DNA from: Pseudomonas tritici
GTDB lineage: Bacteria > Pseudomonadota > Gammaproteobacteria > Pseudomonadales > Pseudomonadaceae
Length of the DNA: 64,000 bases
Reading direction: 5' to 3'
Assembly: GCF_014268275.3 (NCBI RefSeq)
Contig: NZ_CP077084.1
Span: 5,146,001 to 5,210,000 of the forward strand
Below the pieces are notes generated by a model that made no database searches, was not told the DNA's origin, and worked only from the letters and a program-made list of their open reading frames with translations. A program made the translations under genes and the position numbers. Each line of letters opens with the position of its first letter. Positions within the stretch are counted from its first letter, which is position 1. Shown in pieces: positions 1-7,981 of the stretch.

Positions 1-38
1 TGACCACAGGAAGCGCATTGATAGTCGTACATGGGCAT
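1..38 (-). CDS. FmdB-family zinc ribbon protein, N-terminal fragment
   Basis: Only the first twelve codons lie in the window, reading MPMYDYQCASCG on the minus strand; the gene continues off the left edge. The M-P-x-Y-x-Y-x-C-x-x-C start is characteristic of the FmdB/CxxC small zinc ribbon family, where the CxxC is the first half of a four-cysteine zinc site. A second ATG two codons in is an alternative start. In pseudomonads such a gene commonly sits just upstream of aspS, and PAO1 aspS adjoins the Dps/cold-shock/slyX/oprD cluster seen here, so context agrees. The family assignment rests on twelve residues. Confidence 0.6.
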   Translation of the reverse strand, partial: MPMYDYQCASCG

Positions 39-115
39 GGAGATGTCTCGGCGATCAGATCGTTACTGCGCCACGCCTGCCCTGCGGGTTCGCAGCATGC
101 GTAGCAAAGCGCGGG

Positions 116-121
116 ATTATA
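116..121 (-). promoter_or_regulatory. possible -10 element for the FmdB-type gene
   Basis: A perfect TATAAT reads on the minus strand about 78 bases upstream of the FmdB-type start codon. No good -35 hexamer is visible at the expected spacing, so this is only a weak promoter suggestion. Confidence 0.3.
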
Positions 122-187
122 TCTGGTAAATCGAGGCAGCGCAGCCGGCTTTCTGCCCTGGGCCAAACTCACTTCAGCGGACAACCC

Positions 188-320
188 GTAGTGAGCGGGC
201 TTGCCCCGCGCTGGGTGGCGTAGCCGCCCCAAACCAGGCGGCCTAGGCGTATCCTGGAACTCGCGGTGTCCTTATTGGGGTGGCTTCGCCACCCAGCGCG
301 GGGCAAGCCCGCTCACTACA
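188..320. repeat. REP pair (REPIN), GCGGGCTTGCCCCGC type
   Basis: Two arms of about 43 bases, 188-230 and 277-320, are near-perfect inverted copies. Each carries TAGTGAGCGGGCTTGCCCC and an inner TGGGTGGC...GCCACCC-like hairpin, separated by about 46 bases. The structure is a REP doublet. Its core differs from the GTGGGAGC type used elsewhere in this window, so it is a separate REP subclass. It fills most of the gap between the FmdB-type and ribbon-helix-helix genes. Confidence 0.85.
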
Positions 321-344
321 AGGGCCGGCCCCGGTGCCCGATGA

Positions 345-662
345 CTACCCCGGTGAGTATGAAGGTTCAATACGCCCTTTCAAGACGTGAACCACGCACA
401 CCACCCTGACCAACCCACTGAAGTTCTTCACACCGCCATAACGCAAGTGCACTTCCCGATCGACGTAAGACAGCAACGCACTGACTGAACAGGCGTTGAT
501 CCTGGCTATTTCCGTGAGGATATTCCAATAGATCTGCTCCAGCCGCAGGCAAGTGGAAAACCCGTTGAGCCTCACCGACCGGGACAATGGCTTGGCCAGC
601 CCCATATCGAACCCTTTTGCAAAAGGGTCGACCTGTATCTTATGAAAACCACCGGTTTCCAT
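345..662 (-). CDS. ribbon-helix-helix domain protein
   Basis: Small protein of 105 residues from the chosen start. From about residue 22 it reads LSRSVRLNGFSTCLRLE, a short basic strand followed by helices. This is the pattern of the RHH_4 ribbon-helix-helix family, whose members are Arc/MetJ-like DNA-binding proteins. The frame stays open to 857, but the extra N-terminal residues look non-homologous and low in quality. The ATG at 662 follows a GGAG, and a shorter start at 605 follows a good AAAGGG at proper spacing and would still keep the whole RHH domain. The targets are unknown. It lies downstream of dps on the same strand with a small gap, so it may be cotranscribed. Confidence 0.65.
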   Translation of the reverse strand: METGGFHKIQVDPFAKGFDMGLAKPLSRSVRLNGFSTCLRLEQIYWNILTEIARINACSVSALLSYVDREVHLRYGGVKNFSGLVRVVCVVHVLKGRIEPSYSPG

Positions 663-870
663 CACTCCATTACCGACTCCACGTGACATACACCTGACAC
701 TCCATTGCCAAACAGCAGCCCACGGGCTATCCCCTTGGGCAATGGCCCTATAAAACAGCAGCGAGCGACGGGCAGCCAGAAGACGCGGGAGTTGATCGGC
801 GTAGGACAACGCCAGGAAATGCGCGGAAACAAGCAAGCGGCGCCAGGACGGCGCCACTCAGGGTCGGCGT

Positions 871-1344
871 TTACTGATTTTCGAGCAGCGAACGCAGCAT
901 CCACGCGGTTTTCTCGTGAACCTGCATACGCTGGGTCAACAGGTCGGCCGTGGGCTCATCGCTGACCTTGTCGAGCAATGGGAAGATGCCGCGCGCTGTG
1001 CGCGTGACGGCTTCCTGACCGGCCACCAGTTGCTTGATCATCTCTTCGGCACTGGGTACGCCCTCTTCTTCCTTGATAGAAGAAAGACGGGCATAGATCG
1101 AGTAGGCACCCGGCGCCGGGAAACCCAGGGCACGGATACGCTCGGCAATGGAGTCCACTGCCAGGGCCAACTCGTTGTACTGCTCTTCAAACATCAGGTG
1201 CAACGTACGGAACATGGGGCCCGTGACGTTCCAATGGAAGTTGTGGGTCTTCAGATACAGTACGTAGGTATCGGAAAGCAGTCGCGAAAGCCCATCGACG
1301 ATGGATTTACGATCTTCTTCACTGATACCGATATCGATTGCCAT
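871..1344 (-). CDS. dps: Dps-family ferritin-like DNA protection protein
   Basis: 157-residue Dps/ferritin-like protein that oxidises Fe(II) with peroxide in an intersubunit ferroxidase centre and protects DNA in stress. The signature [14 protein letters not shown] near residues 30-44 supplies the ferroxidase histidine. The following helix ([20 protein letters not shown]) supplies the second histidine and the carboxylates. The length is typical. The start at 1344 (MAIDIG) is preferred over a start ten codons upstream because it follows AAGGGG at good spacing. The neighbours (cold-shock gene, slyX, HIT gene, oprD) match the PAO1 PA0958-PA0962 order as I recall it. It is a Dps-like paralogue by synteny, so the symbol is used in the broad sense. 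Confidence 0.93.
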   Translation of the reverse strand: MAIDIGISEEDRKSIVDGLSRLLSDTYVLYLKTHNFHWNVTGPMFRTLHLMFEEQYNELALAVDSIAERIRALGFPAPGAYSIYARLSSIKEEEGVPSAEEMIKQLVAGQEAVTRTARGIFPLLDKVSDEPTADLLTQRMQVHEKTAWMLRSLLENQ

Positions 1345-1757
1345 GTTTATCCCCTTCAGTTGACCAGCATTCATTGATCAGGTGCAGGACCACTCTAGCA
1401 AGAGTGCGGGTGATGCGCAGCCCGCCGCGGCAATTCGCCCCGGTGTAACGTGTCAGACAGCGCAGCCGCAGCCTTCGAGCCATGTGGAAAATATCTCTAC
1501 CTGCCGTTTAAAAAGCCTGCACGTGTCTAGGACAAGCGTTTGACGCAGAAATGCCGCCCTCCTTGCAACACCCCGAAATGCTTGATTTGAGTAGGCACAG
1601 CCTTTGCTGTTAAATAGGCGGCGTGTCGTCGCCGTTACTTTCTGCGGCACCGACATAGGCTGATACCCGCGCACGTGCCCAACGCCTCCCATTGTTCAGA
1701 AGCGAACCGTGCCAGTCAGCTCTTCCTCGTGATCCGTCTTAACGTGAGTTAATCAAA
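1345..1757. other. divergent intergenic region between dps and the cold-shock gene
   Basis: A 413-base region between two divergently transcribed stress genes. It must hold both promoters, but I cannot assign either confidently. The sequence is mixed in composition. It includes a minus-strand open frame at 1453-1692 with no recognisable domain and no convincing ribosome site, which I do not call as a gene. No RNA gene was recognised. Confidence 0.5.
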
Positions 1758-2360
1758 ATGTTGAAAATCGTCCACCTGCTAACGGGCGTTGCAGCTTTGC
1801 TGCTGTCCTTTATACCGAGCTTGCAACAGGGAAGTCCTCCCTACCTGGAACAACACGACGCTCTGTACCTGGCCTTGTTCGGCCTTCTTAACCTGACGCT
1901 GGCACCTGTGATCCCTTACTGGAACAAAGGCACACGTCATCAACTGCAAAACCTGGTCAGCGCGCTGCTGGTGCTGACCGTTGTCGTACAAACCCTCACC
2001 CTCCTGGCCCCCATGCCTGAAGTCGGCGGCCACCCGGCCATCCTGCTCAGCCTAGTGATTGCTGTGGTCGCCATCGTTCTTCACCTGGCCATCAGCTTCT
2101 ACCGTTCGTCTCCTGCGGCCTCGTCGCAAACCTACGACATGACCAATCGGGATACCGGTACCGTCAAGTGGTTCAACACGTCCAAAGGCTTCGGCTTTAT
2201 TTCCCGTGATTCGGGCGACGATATCTTCGTCCACTTCCGGGCCATTCGCGGCGAAGGCCATCGCGTCCTGGTGGAAGGCCAGCGCGTGGAGTTCTCCGTC
2301 ATGAATCGCGACAAAGGCCTGCAAGCCGAAGACGTGATCGCTGCACTGCCGCGTCGCTGA
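1758..2360 (+). CDS. membrane-anchored cold-shock domain protein
   Basis: 200-residue protein with two parts. Residues 1 to about 120 form an integral membrane region with roughly four hydrophobic segments (near 5-18, 36-53, 65-86 and 95-115). Residues about 130-198 form a CspA-type cold-shock domain with GTVKWFN, the RNP1 motif KGFGFI and the RNP2 motif DIFVHF. CspA domains bind single-stranded RNA or DNA, usually as free cytosolic proteins of about 70 residues. Here the domain is tethered to a membrane module. The reading frame is continuous with no sign of a joined artefact. The gene is followed by a strong terminator and is divergent from dps. What the membrane part senses is not known. 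Confidence 0.88.
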   Translation: MLKIVHLLTGVAALLLSFIPSLQQGSPPYLEQHDALYLALFGLLNLTLAPVIPYWNKGTRHQLQNLVSALLVLTVVVQTLTLLAPMPEVGGHPAILLSLVIAVVAIVLHLAISFYRSSPAASSQTYDMTNRDTGTVKWFNTSKGFGFISRDSGDDIFVHFRAIRGEGHRVLVEGQRVEFSVMNRDKGLQAEDVIAALPRR

Positions 2361-2376
2361 TACCCGCCTTCGCAGC

Positions 2377-2420
2377 AAAAAAAAACCGCGAGCCAGCATT
2401 GCTGGATCGCGGTTTTTTTA
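2377..2420. terminator. bidirectional rho-independent terminator
   Basis: An A-run, the stem CCGCGA...TCGCGG with an inner CCAGC/GCTGG stem, and a T-run. It sits between the convergent cold-shock gene (+) and slyX (-) and can terminate both directions. Confidence 0.92.
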
Positions 2421-2430
2421 TGCGCGGCTA

Positions 2431-2637
2431 TCAATAGTGCGGCGGCGGCGCTTCTTCTTCGGAGGTCTCGAATTGGCCGCCCATCTCTTCCTGGCGCTTG
2501 AGCAGCGCGGTCATCTGCAACTGCAGGCGCTCTACCGCACGTTGCTGCGTGACGAGAATGTCGTTCAGGGTCTCGATGGTGTCATCCTGGAAGGCCAGCC
2601 GGCTTTCCAGGTCGGTAACACGGTCTTGCAAATCCAT
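2431..2637 (-). CDS. slyX: SlyX family protein
   Basis: 68-residue protein that is almost entirely one predicted coiled coil (heptads from [17 protein letters not shown] onward), ending in the acidic, proline-rich tail EEEAPPPHY typical of SlyX. The biochemical role of SlyX is not established. Its stop lies close to the convergent terminator. Its start is only 3 bases after the HIT gene's stop, so the two form an operon with the HIT gene first. Confidence 0.92.
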   Translation of the reverse strand: MDLQDRVTDLESRLAFQDDTIETLNDILVTQQRAVERLQLQMTALLKRQEEMGGQFETSEEEAPPPHY

Positions 2638-2640
2638 AAT

Positions 2641-3066
2641 TCAGCCCTGGGTAAAGATGAAGTCGGCGGGTAGCAGCTCACGCAGGCGAGTGCGGATGGC
2701 TGCCACTTGCTCATCGGTATATGGCTGAGCCGGGTGCCTGCCCCACACAGGCGCCGGCCAAGCGGCATCGTCGCGCTTGCGCACGATCACGTGCACGTGC
2801 AACTGACTGACGACGTTGCCCAGTGCGCCGATATTCATCTTGTCAGCCGCAAGGCCTTCATTCAGCAATTGCGCCAAGGCGGTGGTTTCTTGCCATAACC
2901 GCTGCTGGTCGGTGACATCCAGCTGAAACACTTCGCTGATACCGTTGATACGCGGCACCAGGATGAACCAAGGGTAGTTCGAGTCATTAGACAGCAGCAG
3001 GCGACAGAGGGGGAAATCCCCCATCACCAGCGTGTCTTGTTGAAGGCGTTGATCTAAAGCGAACAC
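2641..3066 (-). CDS. HIT domain hydrolase
   Basis: 141-residue histidine-triad protein. The catalytic motif HVHVIVR (H-x-H-x-H-like, hydrophobic between histidines) lies near residue 95-101. HIT proteins hydrolyse nucleotide phosphoramidates, AMP-lysine-type or dinucleotide substrates; the substrate here is not known. I choose the GTG start at 3066 because it follows GGAGTG at good spacing and begins exactly at the conserved FALDQRL segment. The frame is open to 3258, but that extension shows no conservation pattern. First gene of a two-gene unit with slyX. Confidence 0.88.
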   Translation of the reverse strand: MFALDQRLQQDTLVMGDFPLCRLLLSNDSNYPWFILVPRINGISEVFQLDVTDQQRLWQETTALAQLLNEGLAADKMNIGALGNVVSQLHVHVIVRKRDDAAWPAPVWGRHPAQPYTDEQVAAIRTRLRELLPADFIFTQG

Positions 3067-3937
3067 CGCAGGCACTCCGTTCGGCAGGACAGGTTCAAGG
3101 CCGATAGCATACCTGCGAATCGGTACCGCTTCACGCGGCGCCCTATGCGCATTGGCAACGCATGGCAAAAAAAAGCGCACCATTTCGAGACAGTCGATTA
3201 TTTCGACTACGCTCAATGACCAATACTTCAGCGATTGGCCAGATGCTGGTCGAACCATTGCGACGAGACCCTCGGTACAGAGGCCTCAACAAATACAGGC
3301 ATTGAGCTATCACGGCAAACCGAGCCATGAGGGTTATTGCACCAAAATGACCCACTCATGCCTCAAAGCGAGCCTCCGTCTACCCACTGAATGGGGTGAA
3401 CGGGTAACGTTTTTGCAAGGTTGAGGATTTATGCACCCGCGGACAGCTAAGGAGCATGGGCATCACGCTCAAACCAATCGGCTTAAAAACCCCGTGCTTA
3501 TGCGGTTTTCACGAAGCTGCAACGTTTTTCACGAAAAAATGACATTCGGTTTACGGTTTGGGCGCGCTTGTTGCATTCATCCCTCTATCGTCGGCAACGG
3601 CACCTAAAGGGACCCAGGTGTTTCGCGATGAAAAACAACAGCGGTTCAATGTGCACCAGGGAAGATTTCAAACTTTAAAGTACGTTTTCTACGCTCTTTT
3701 AATGGTTTGGAAACAGCATTGAAGTTGTCAGTCTCGTTACAGTGAGGCTGTGAAATTGCGACATGGATCTAGCAATTTACGACCAGCTCGTAAAGAAGCT
3801 GAAAGGAAAGTGGGGCAAGTATCGCCAACAATGTCAGCGTGATATAACTTTGCGCCGACACAAAAAGAAAGAGCCGCCCAGACAAAAATACAGGTGGGAC
3901 GGCAGTACTCTTCCTAAAACCAAAGGAGCAAATCACG
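3067..3937. other. long divergent region upstream of oprD
   Basis: About 870 bases with no gene I can support, between the HIT-slyX unit and oprD. It is more A+T-rich than its neighbours, especially 3480-3760. Two exact direct copies of TTTTCACGAA start 20 bases apart (3506 and 3526). A 58-codon open frame (3431-3607) follows GAGG-N5-ATG, and another frame starting at 3763 overlaps the oprD start. Neither has a recognisable domain. The region probably carries regulatory sites and a long leader for oprD. Confidence 0.55.
3506..3535. promoter_or_regulatory. tandem TTTTCACGAA direct repeat in the oprD upstream region
   Basis: Two exact 10-base copies at 3506-3515 and 3526-3535, phased by 20 bases (about two helical turns), which would put them on one face of the DNA. 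The phasing suggests a two-site operator. The protein that would bind is not identified. Confidence 0.35.
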
Positions 3938-5236
3938 ATGCGCGTGATGAAGTGGAGCATGATCGCCCTGGCTGTTTCAGCAGGCACTACGCAGTTCGCA
4001 ATGGCGTCCGCCCAAAGCGATTCCAAAGGCTTTGTTGAAGACAGCACTTTCAGCATTAATACCCGCGCTCTGTACTTCAGTCGCGACTTCCGTAACAACC
4101 CGTCGGGCCCGGGCTCTCAGAGCCGTGCCGAAGAGTCCGGTCTTGGCTTCAACGCCCTGTACCAGTCGGGCTTCACCCAAGGCACCATCGGTGTCGGTGT
4201 TGACGTGATTGGCCTGCTGGGTGTCAAGCTTGACAGCGGCAAGGGTCGCGCTGGTACCGGTCTGTTCCCAACCGGTTCCGACGGTCGCTCGCAAGACGAT
4301 TACTCCAAAGGCGGTGGCGCCGTTAAGTTCCGTATCTCTGATACGGTCCTGAAAATCGGTGACCAGTACACCACAGCACCTGTGTTCGCCTCTGACGACA
4401 GCCGCTTGCTGCCAGAGCTGCCACAAGGTATCTCGATCACCAGCAGCGAGATCAAGGGCCTGAAGCTGGAAGGCGGTCACTTCACCTCCAGCGTTGCGCA
4501 GAACCAGACTTACCATGACAGCCTGGGCCTGACCAAAACCGACTTTGTCGGTGGTGTGTACTCCTTCACTCCAGAGTTCACCGGTAGCCTGTACTACGCG
4601 AAGACCGAAGATTACTTCCGTAAGTACTACAGCAACCTGAACTGGACCCACGCGCTGAGCGACGATCAGTCGTTTGCCTTGGACTTCAACATCTACGACA
4701 CCAAGAGCGAAGGTGAAGGCCTGCAACGTGCTTCCAAAGACAGTGCCCTGCCTTTCGCAGAGCGCACTAAGCTCGACAACCGCGCGTTCAGCTTGCAGGG
4801 TGCCTACACCATTGGTGCACATACCTTCACTCTGGCAGCCCAGAAAGTTACCGGTGACGGCGACTACGGCTATGGCGTAGACGGCGGCGGCACAGTGTTC
4901 CTGGCCAACTCCATCGCCCGTTCCGACTTCAACGCCGAAGGCGAGAAGTCCTACCAGGCTCGTTATGACATCAACATGGCAACCTTTGGCATTCCTGGCC
5001 TGAGCTTCATGACTCGTTACGTGACCGGTAGCGGCGCAAACACCGCCACCACCTCGAACGGTAAAGAGTGGGAACGCGACATCGAAGCCAAGTACGTGAT
5101 TCAGAATGGCCCGGCTAAAGACCTGAGCCTGCGTCTGCGTCAAGCGACCTACCGTTCCGGTGATGGCGTTTACTACGGTTCGCCTTCGATCGACGAACTG
5201 CGTCTGATCGCGCAATACCCGCTGAACATCTTGTAA
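3938..5236 (+). CDS. oprD: OprD-family outer membrane porin
   Basis: 432-residue substrate-specific porin of the OprD family, which moves basic amino acids, small peptides or carboxylates across the outer membrane. Residues 1 to about 24 (MRVMKWSMIALAVSAGTTQF...) are a signal peptide very close to that of P. aeruginosa OprD. The rest is alternating amphipathic strand, with the family's FTQGTIGVGVD, DDYSKGGGAVK and a C-terminal QYPLNIL ending for barrel insertion. A strong AAGGAG precedes the ATG. Synteny with HIT, slyX, cold-shock and dps matches the PAO1 oprD locus as I remember it. The mature part also resembles other paralogues (OprE/OprQ type), so the exact substrate is uncertain. Confidence 0.87.
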   Translation: MRVMKWSMIALAVSAGTTQFAMASAQSDSKGFVEDSTFSINTRALYFSRDFRNNPSGPGSQSRAEESGLGFNALYQSGFTQGTIGVGVDVIGLLGVKLDSGKGRAGTGLFPTGSDGRSQDDYSKGGGAVKFRISDTVLKIGDQYTTAPVFASDDSRLLPELPQGISITSSEIKGLKLEGGHFTSSVAQNQTYHDSLGLTKTDFVGGVYSFTPEFTGSLYYAKTEDYFRKYYSNLNWTHALSDDQSFALDFNIYDTKSEGEGLQRASKDSALPFAERTKLDNRAFSLQGAYTIGAHTFTLAAQKVTGDGDYGYGVDGGGTVFLANSIARSDFNAEGEKSYQARYDINMATFGIPGLSFMTRYVTGSGANTATTSNGKEWERDIEAKYVIQNGPAKDLSLRLRQATYRSGDGVYYGSPSIDELRLIAQYPLNIL

Positions 5237-5281
5237 TTGACGGTTTGATTACAACGATGACTTAAGGCTTCGGCCTTAAAC

Positions 5282-5322
5282 AAAAAAAGCCGCTCCCTTG
5301 TTAACAAAGGAGCGGCTTTTTT
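5282..5322. terminator. rho-independent terminator after oprD
   Basis: An A-run followed by the GC-rich stem AGCCGCTCC/GGAGCGGCT and a T-run. The A-run on the other side makes it usable from both directions. Confidence 0.92.
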
Positions 5323-5429
5323 ATGGCTGTAATGTTTCAGCGCCAGAATAACTAGCAAGCTAACTAACTAGATTAACACCAGCACCTTGAACCTGACCTA
5401 ATGGCCAAGTCCACGGTTATTGCTCGACA

Positions 5430-6272
5430 TTACTTAGCGGCGGTTTCCTGCATTACACGAATAACGCGCTGCGGAAACGGAATATCAATCCCCGCCGCTT
5501 TCAAACGGTCACGTGCCAGTTCATTGAACAGGAACATCACATCCCAGTAATCCGACGTCTTCGTCCAGCAGCGCAAGGACACAGTGATTGAGCTGTCACC
5601 CAGGGTTGAAACCACGGCCACAGCTTCCGGGTCCGCCAGCACGCGCGGATCTTTCGCCAGTTCCAGCAGCACTTCGCGGGCTTTCTGCAGGTCAGCGTCA
5701 TAGTCCACACCTACGTCAAACACCACCTTGCGAGTCGGCTGGCGATTGGTATTGGTAATGATGCCGTTGGACAGGATGCCGTTAGGTACGATTACCGTCT
5801 TGTTGTCGCCGGTACGCAGCACAGTGTGGAAGATCTGGATGCTGTCGACGGTACCCGAGGTGCCCTGAGCTTCGATCCAGTCACCAATACGGAACGGACG
5901 GAACAACAGAATCAATACGCCGCCGGCAAAGTTGGCCAGGCTGCCTTGCAACGCCAGGCCGATGGCCAGGGTAGCGGCACCGATCGCAGCAACGAACGAG
6001 GTGGTCGCCACGCCGATCATTGAGGCCACGCTGACAATCAGCATGACTTTGAGCGCAATGTTCGCCAGGCTGGTGACGAAGTGCTGCAGTGCCAGGTCCG
6101 CGTTACGGATGGCCAGCAAACGCCCCACTCGGTGGGTAAATACGTTGATCAGCCACCAACCAATGGCCAGGGTGATGACAGCGAGCAATACCCGGCTGCC
6201 GTATTCCATGATCATCGGGATCCACGACTGTGAGGTCTTGATCAAGTGATCCATTTCAGCGTTCAAATCCAT
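5430..6272 (-). CDS. mscS: small-conductance mechanosensitive channel MscS
   Basis: 280-residue MscS channel of the inner membrane, which opens under membrane tension to release solutes on hypo-osmotic shock. Three N-terminal hydrophobic segments lie at roughly 23-43, 65-85 and 90-112. The pore helix TM3 has the small-residue pattern AAIGAATLAIGLALQGSLAN. The cytoplasmic beta domain follows with FRPFRIGDWIEAQGTSGTV and VPNGILSNGIITN. Length matches E. coli MscS (286). AGGAGA precedes the ATG at 6272. It is the promoter-distal neighbour of yajQ on the same strand. Confidence 0.95.
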   Translation of the reverse strand: MDLNAEMDHLIKTSQSWIPMIMEYGSRVLLAVITLAIGWWLINVFTHRVGRLLAIRNADLALQHFVTSLANIALKVMLIVSVASMIGVATTSFVAAIGAATLAIGLALQGSLANFAGGVLILLFRPFRIGDWIEAQGTSGTVDSIQIFHTVLRTGDNKTVIVPNGILSNGIITNTNRQPTRKVVFDVGVDYDADLQKAREVLLELAKDPRVLADPEAVAVVSTLGDSSITVSLRCWTKTSDYWDVMFLFNELARDRLKAAGIDIPFPQRVIRVMQETAAK

Positions 6273-6408
6273 CTACATTCTCCTGGTTACCGGATGTTCG
6301 GCGTATTCGGTGGCCACCAATGCAATTGAGCCCCGTAGGGCTCAAGAGCAGGCGTAGGTTTATGGGGCGTGGGACGTCAAAAACGCCCGCGGGTTCCCCA
6401 ATGTGCCA

Positions 6409-6894
6409 TCAGTCGCGGAAGTTATTGAACTGCAGCGGCATATCGAACGTCTTGGCACGCAAGGCCGCAATGGCCTCTTGGAGGTCGTCACGCTTCTTGC
6501 CAGTGATACGCACCTGCTCACCCTGGATGGCGGCCTGGACTTTCAGCTTGGCGTCCTTGACGTGGGCCACGATCTTCTTCGCCAGCTCCTTATCGATGCC
6601 TTCCTTGAGCACGGCTTCCTGCTTCATCAACTTGCCGGAGGCGTAGGCGTCCTTGATTTCAAGGCATTGCGCATCGATCTTGCGCTTGACCAGCGACAGC
6701 TTGAGGATTTCGATCATCGCTTCCAGCTGGAAATCGGCTTCAGCGGTCAGGTTGACGGTCAGTTCCTTTTCCTTGAATTCGAAGCTGCCCTTGCCTTTCA
6801 AGTCATAGCGGCGATCCAGCTCCTTGACGGCGTTCTCGACGGCGTTGGTGACTTCGTGTTTGTCCAGTTCGGATACCACGTCGAACGAAGGCAT
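6409..6894 (-). CDS. yajQ: YajQ family cyclic di-GMP-binding protein
   Basis: 161-residue YajQ/DUF520 protein with the family start [20 protein letters not shown] and the ending QFNNFRD. YajQ folds as two RRM-like halves. Members bind nucleotides or RNA, and in some species cyclic di-GMP, acting with a transcription factor. The full family length is present with no gap. It is divergent from panE. In PAO1, as I recall, a response-regulator gene lies between the yajQ and panE homologues; only about 120 bases separate them here. Confidence 0.95.
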   Translation of the reverse strand: MPSFDVVSELDKHEVTNAVENAVKELDRRYDLKGKGSFEFKEKELTVNLTAEADFQLEAMIEILKLSLVKRKIDAQCLEIKDAYASGKLMKQEAVLKEGIDKELAKKIVAHVKDAKLKVQAAIQGEQVRITGKKRDDLQEAIAALRAKTFDMPLQFNNFRD

Positions 6895-6912
6895 GTCATT
6901 TCTCCAATATAA

Positions 6913-7935
<1,023 letters not shown>

Positions 7936-7981
7936 GCCACGCGCTACCCTGCCCGTCTGTCTATTACCTGGGAAAACCCTG

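Noticed and set aside
1453..1692. 79-codon minus-strand frame between dps and the cold-shock gene
   Set aside because: No family resemblance I can name and no convincing ribosome site; intergenic DNA is the simpler reading.
3431..3607. 58-codon plus-strand frame upstream of oprD with GAGG before its ATG
   Set aside because: No recognisable domain, unusual composition (many His, Arg and Cys) and no neighbour link. Kept only as part of the leader observation.
3763..4038. 91-codon frame overlapping the oprD start
   Set aside because: Basic, low-complexity translation that runs out of frame through the clear oprD signal peptide.
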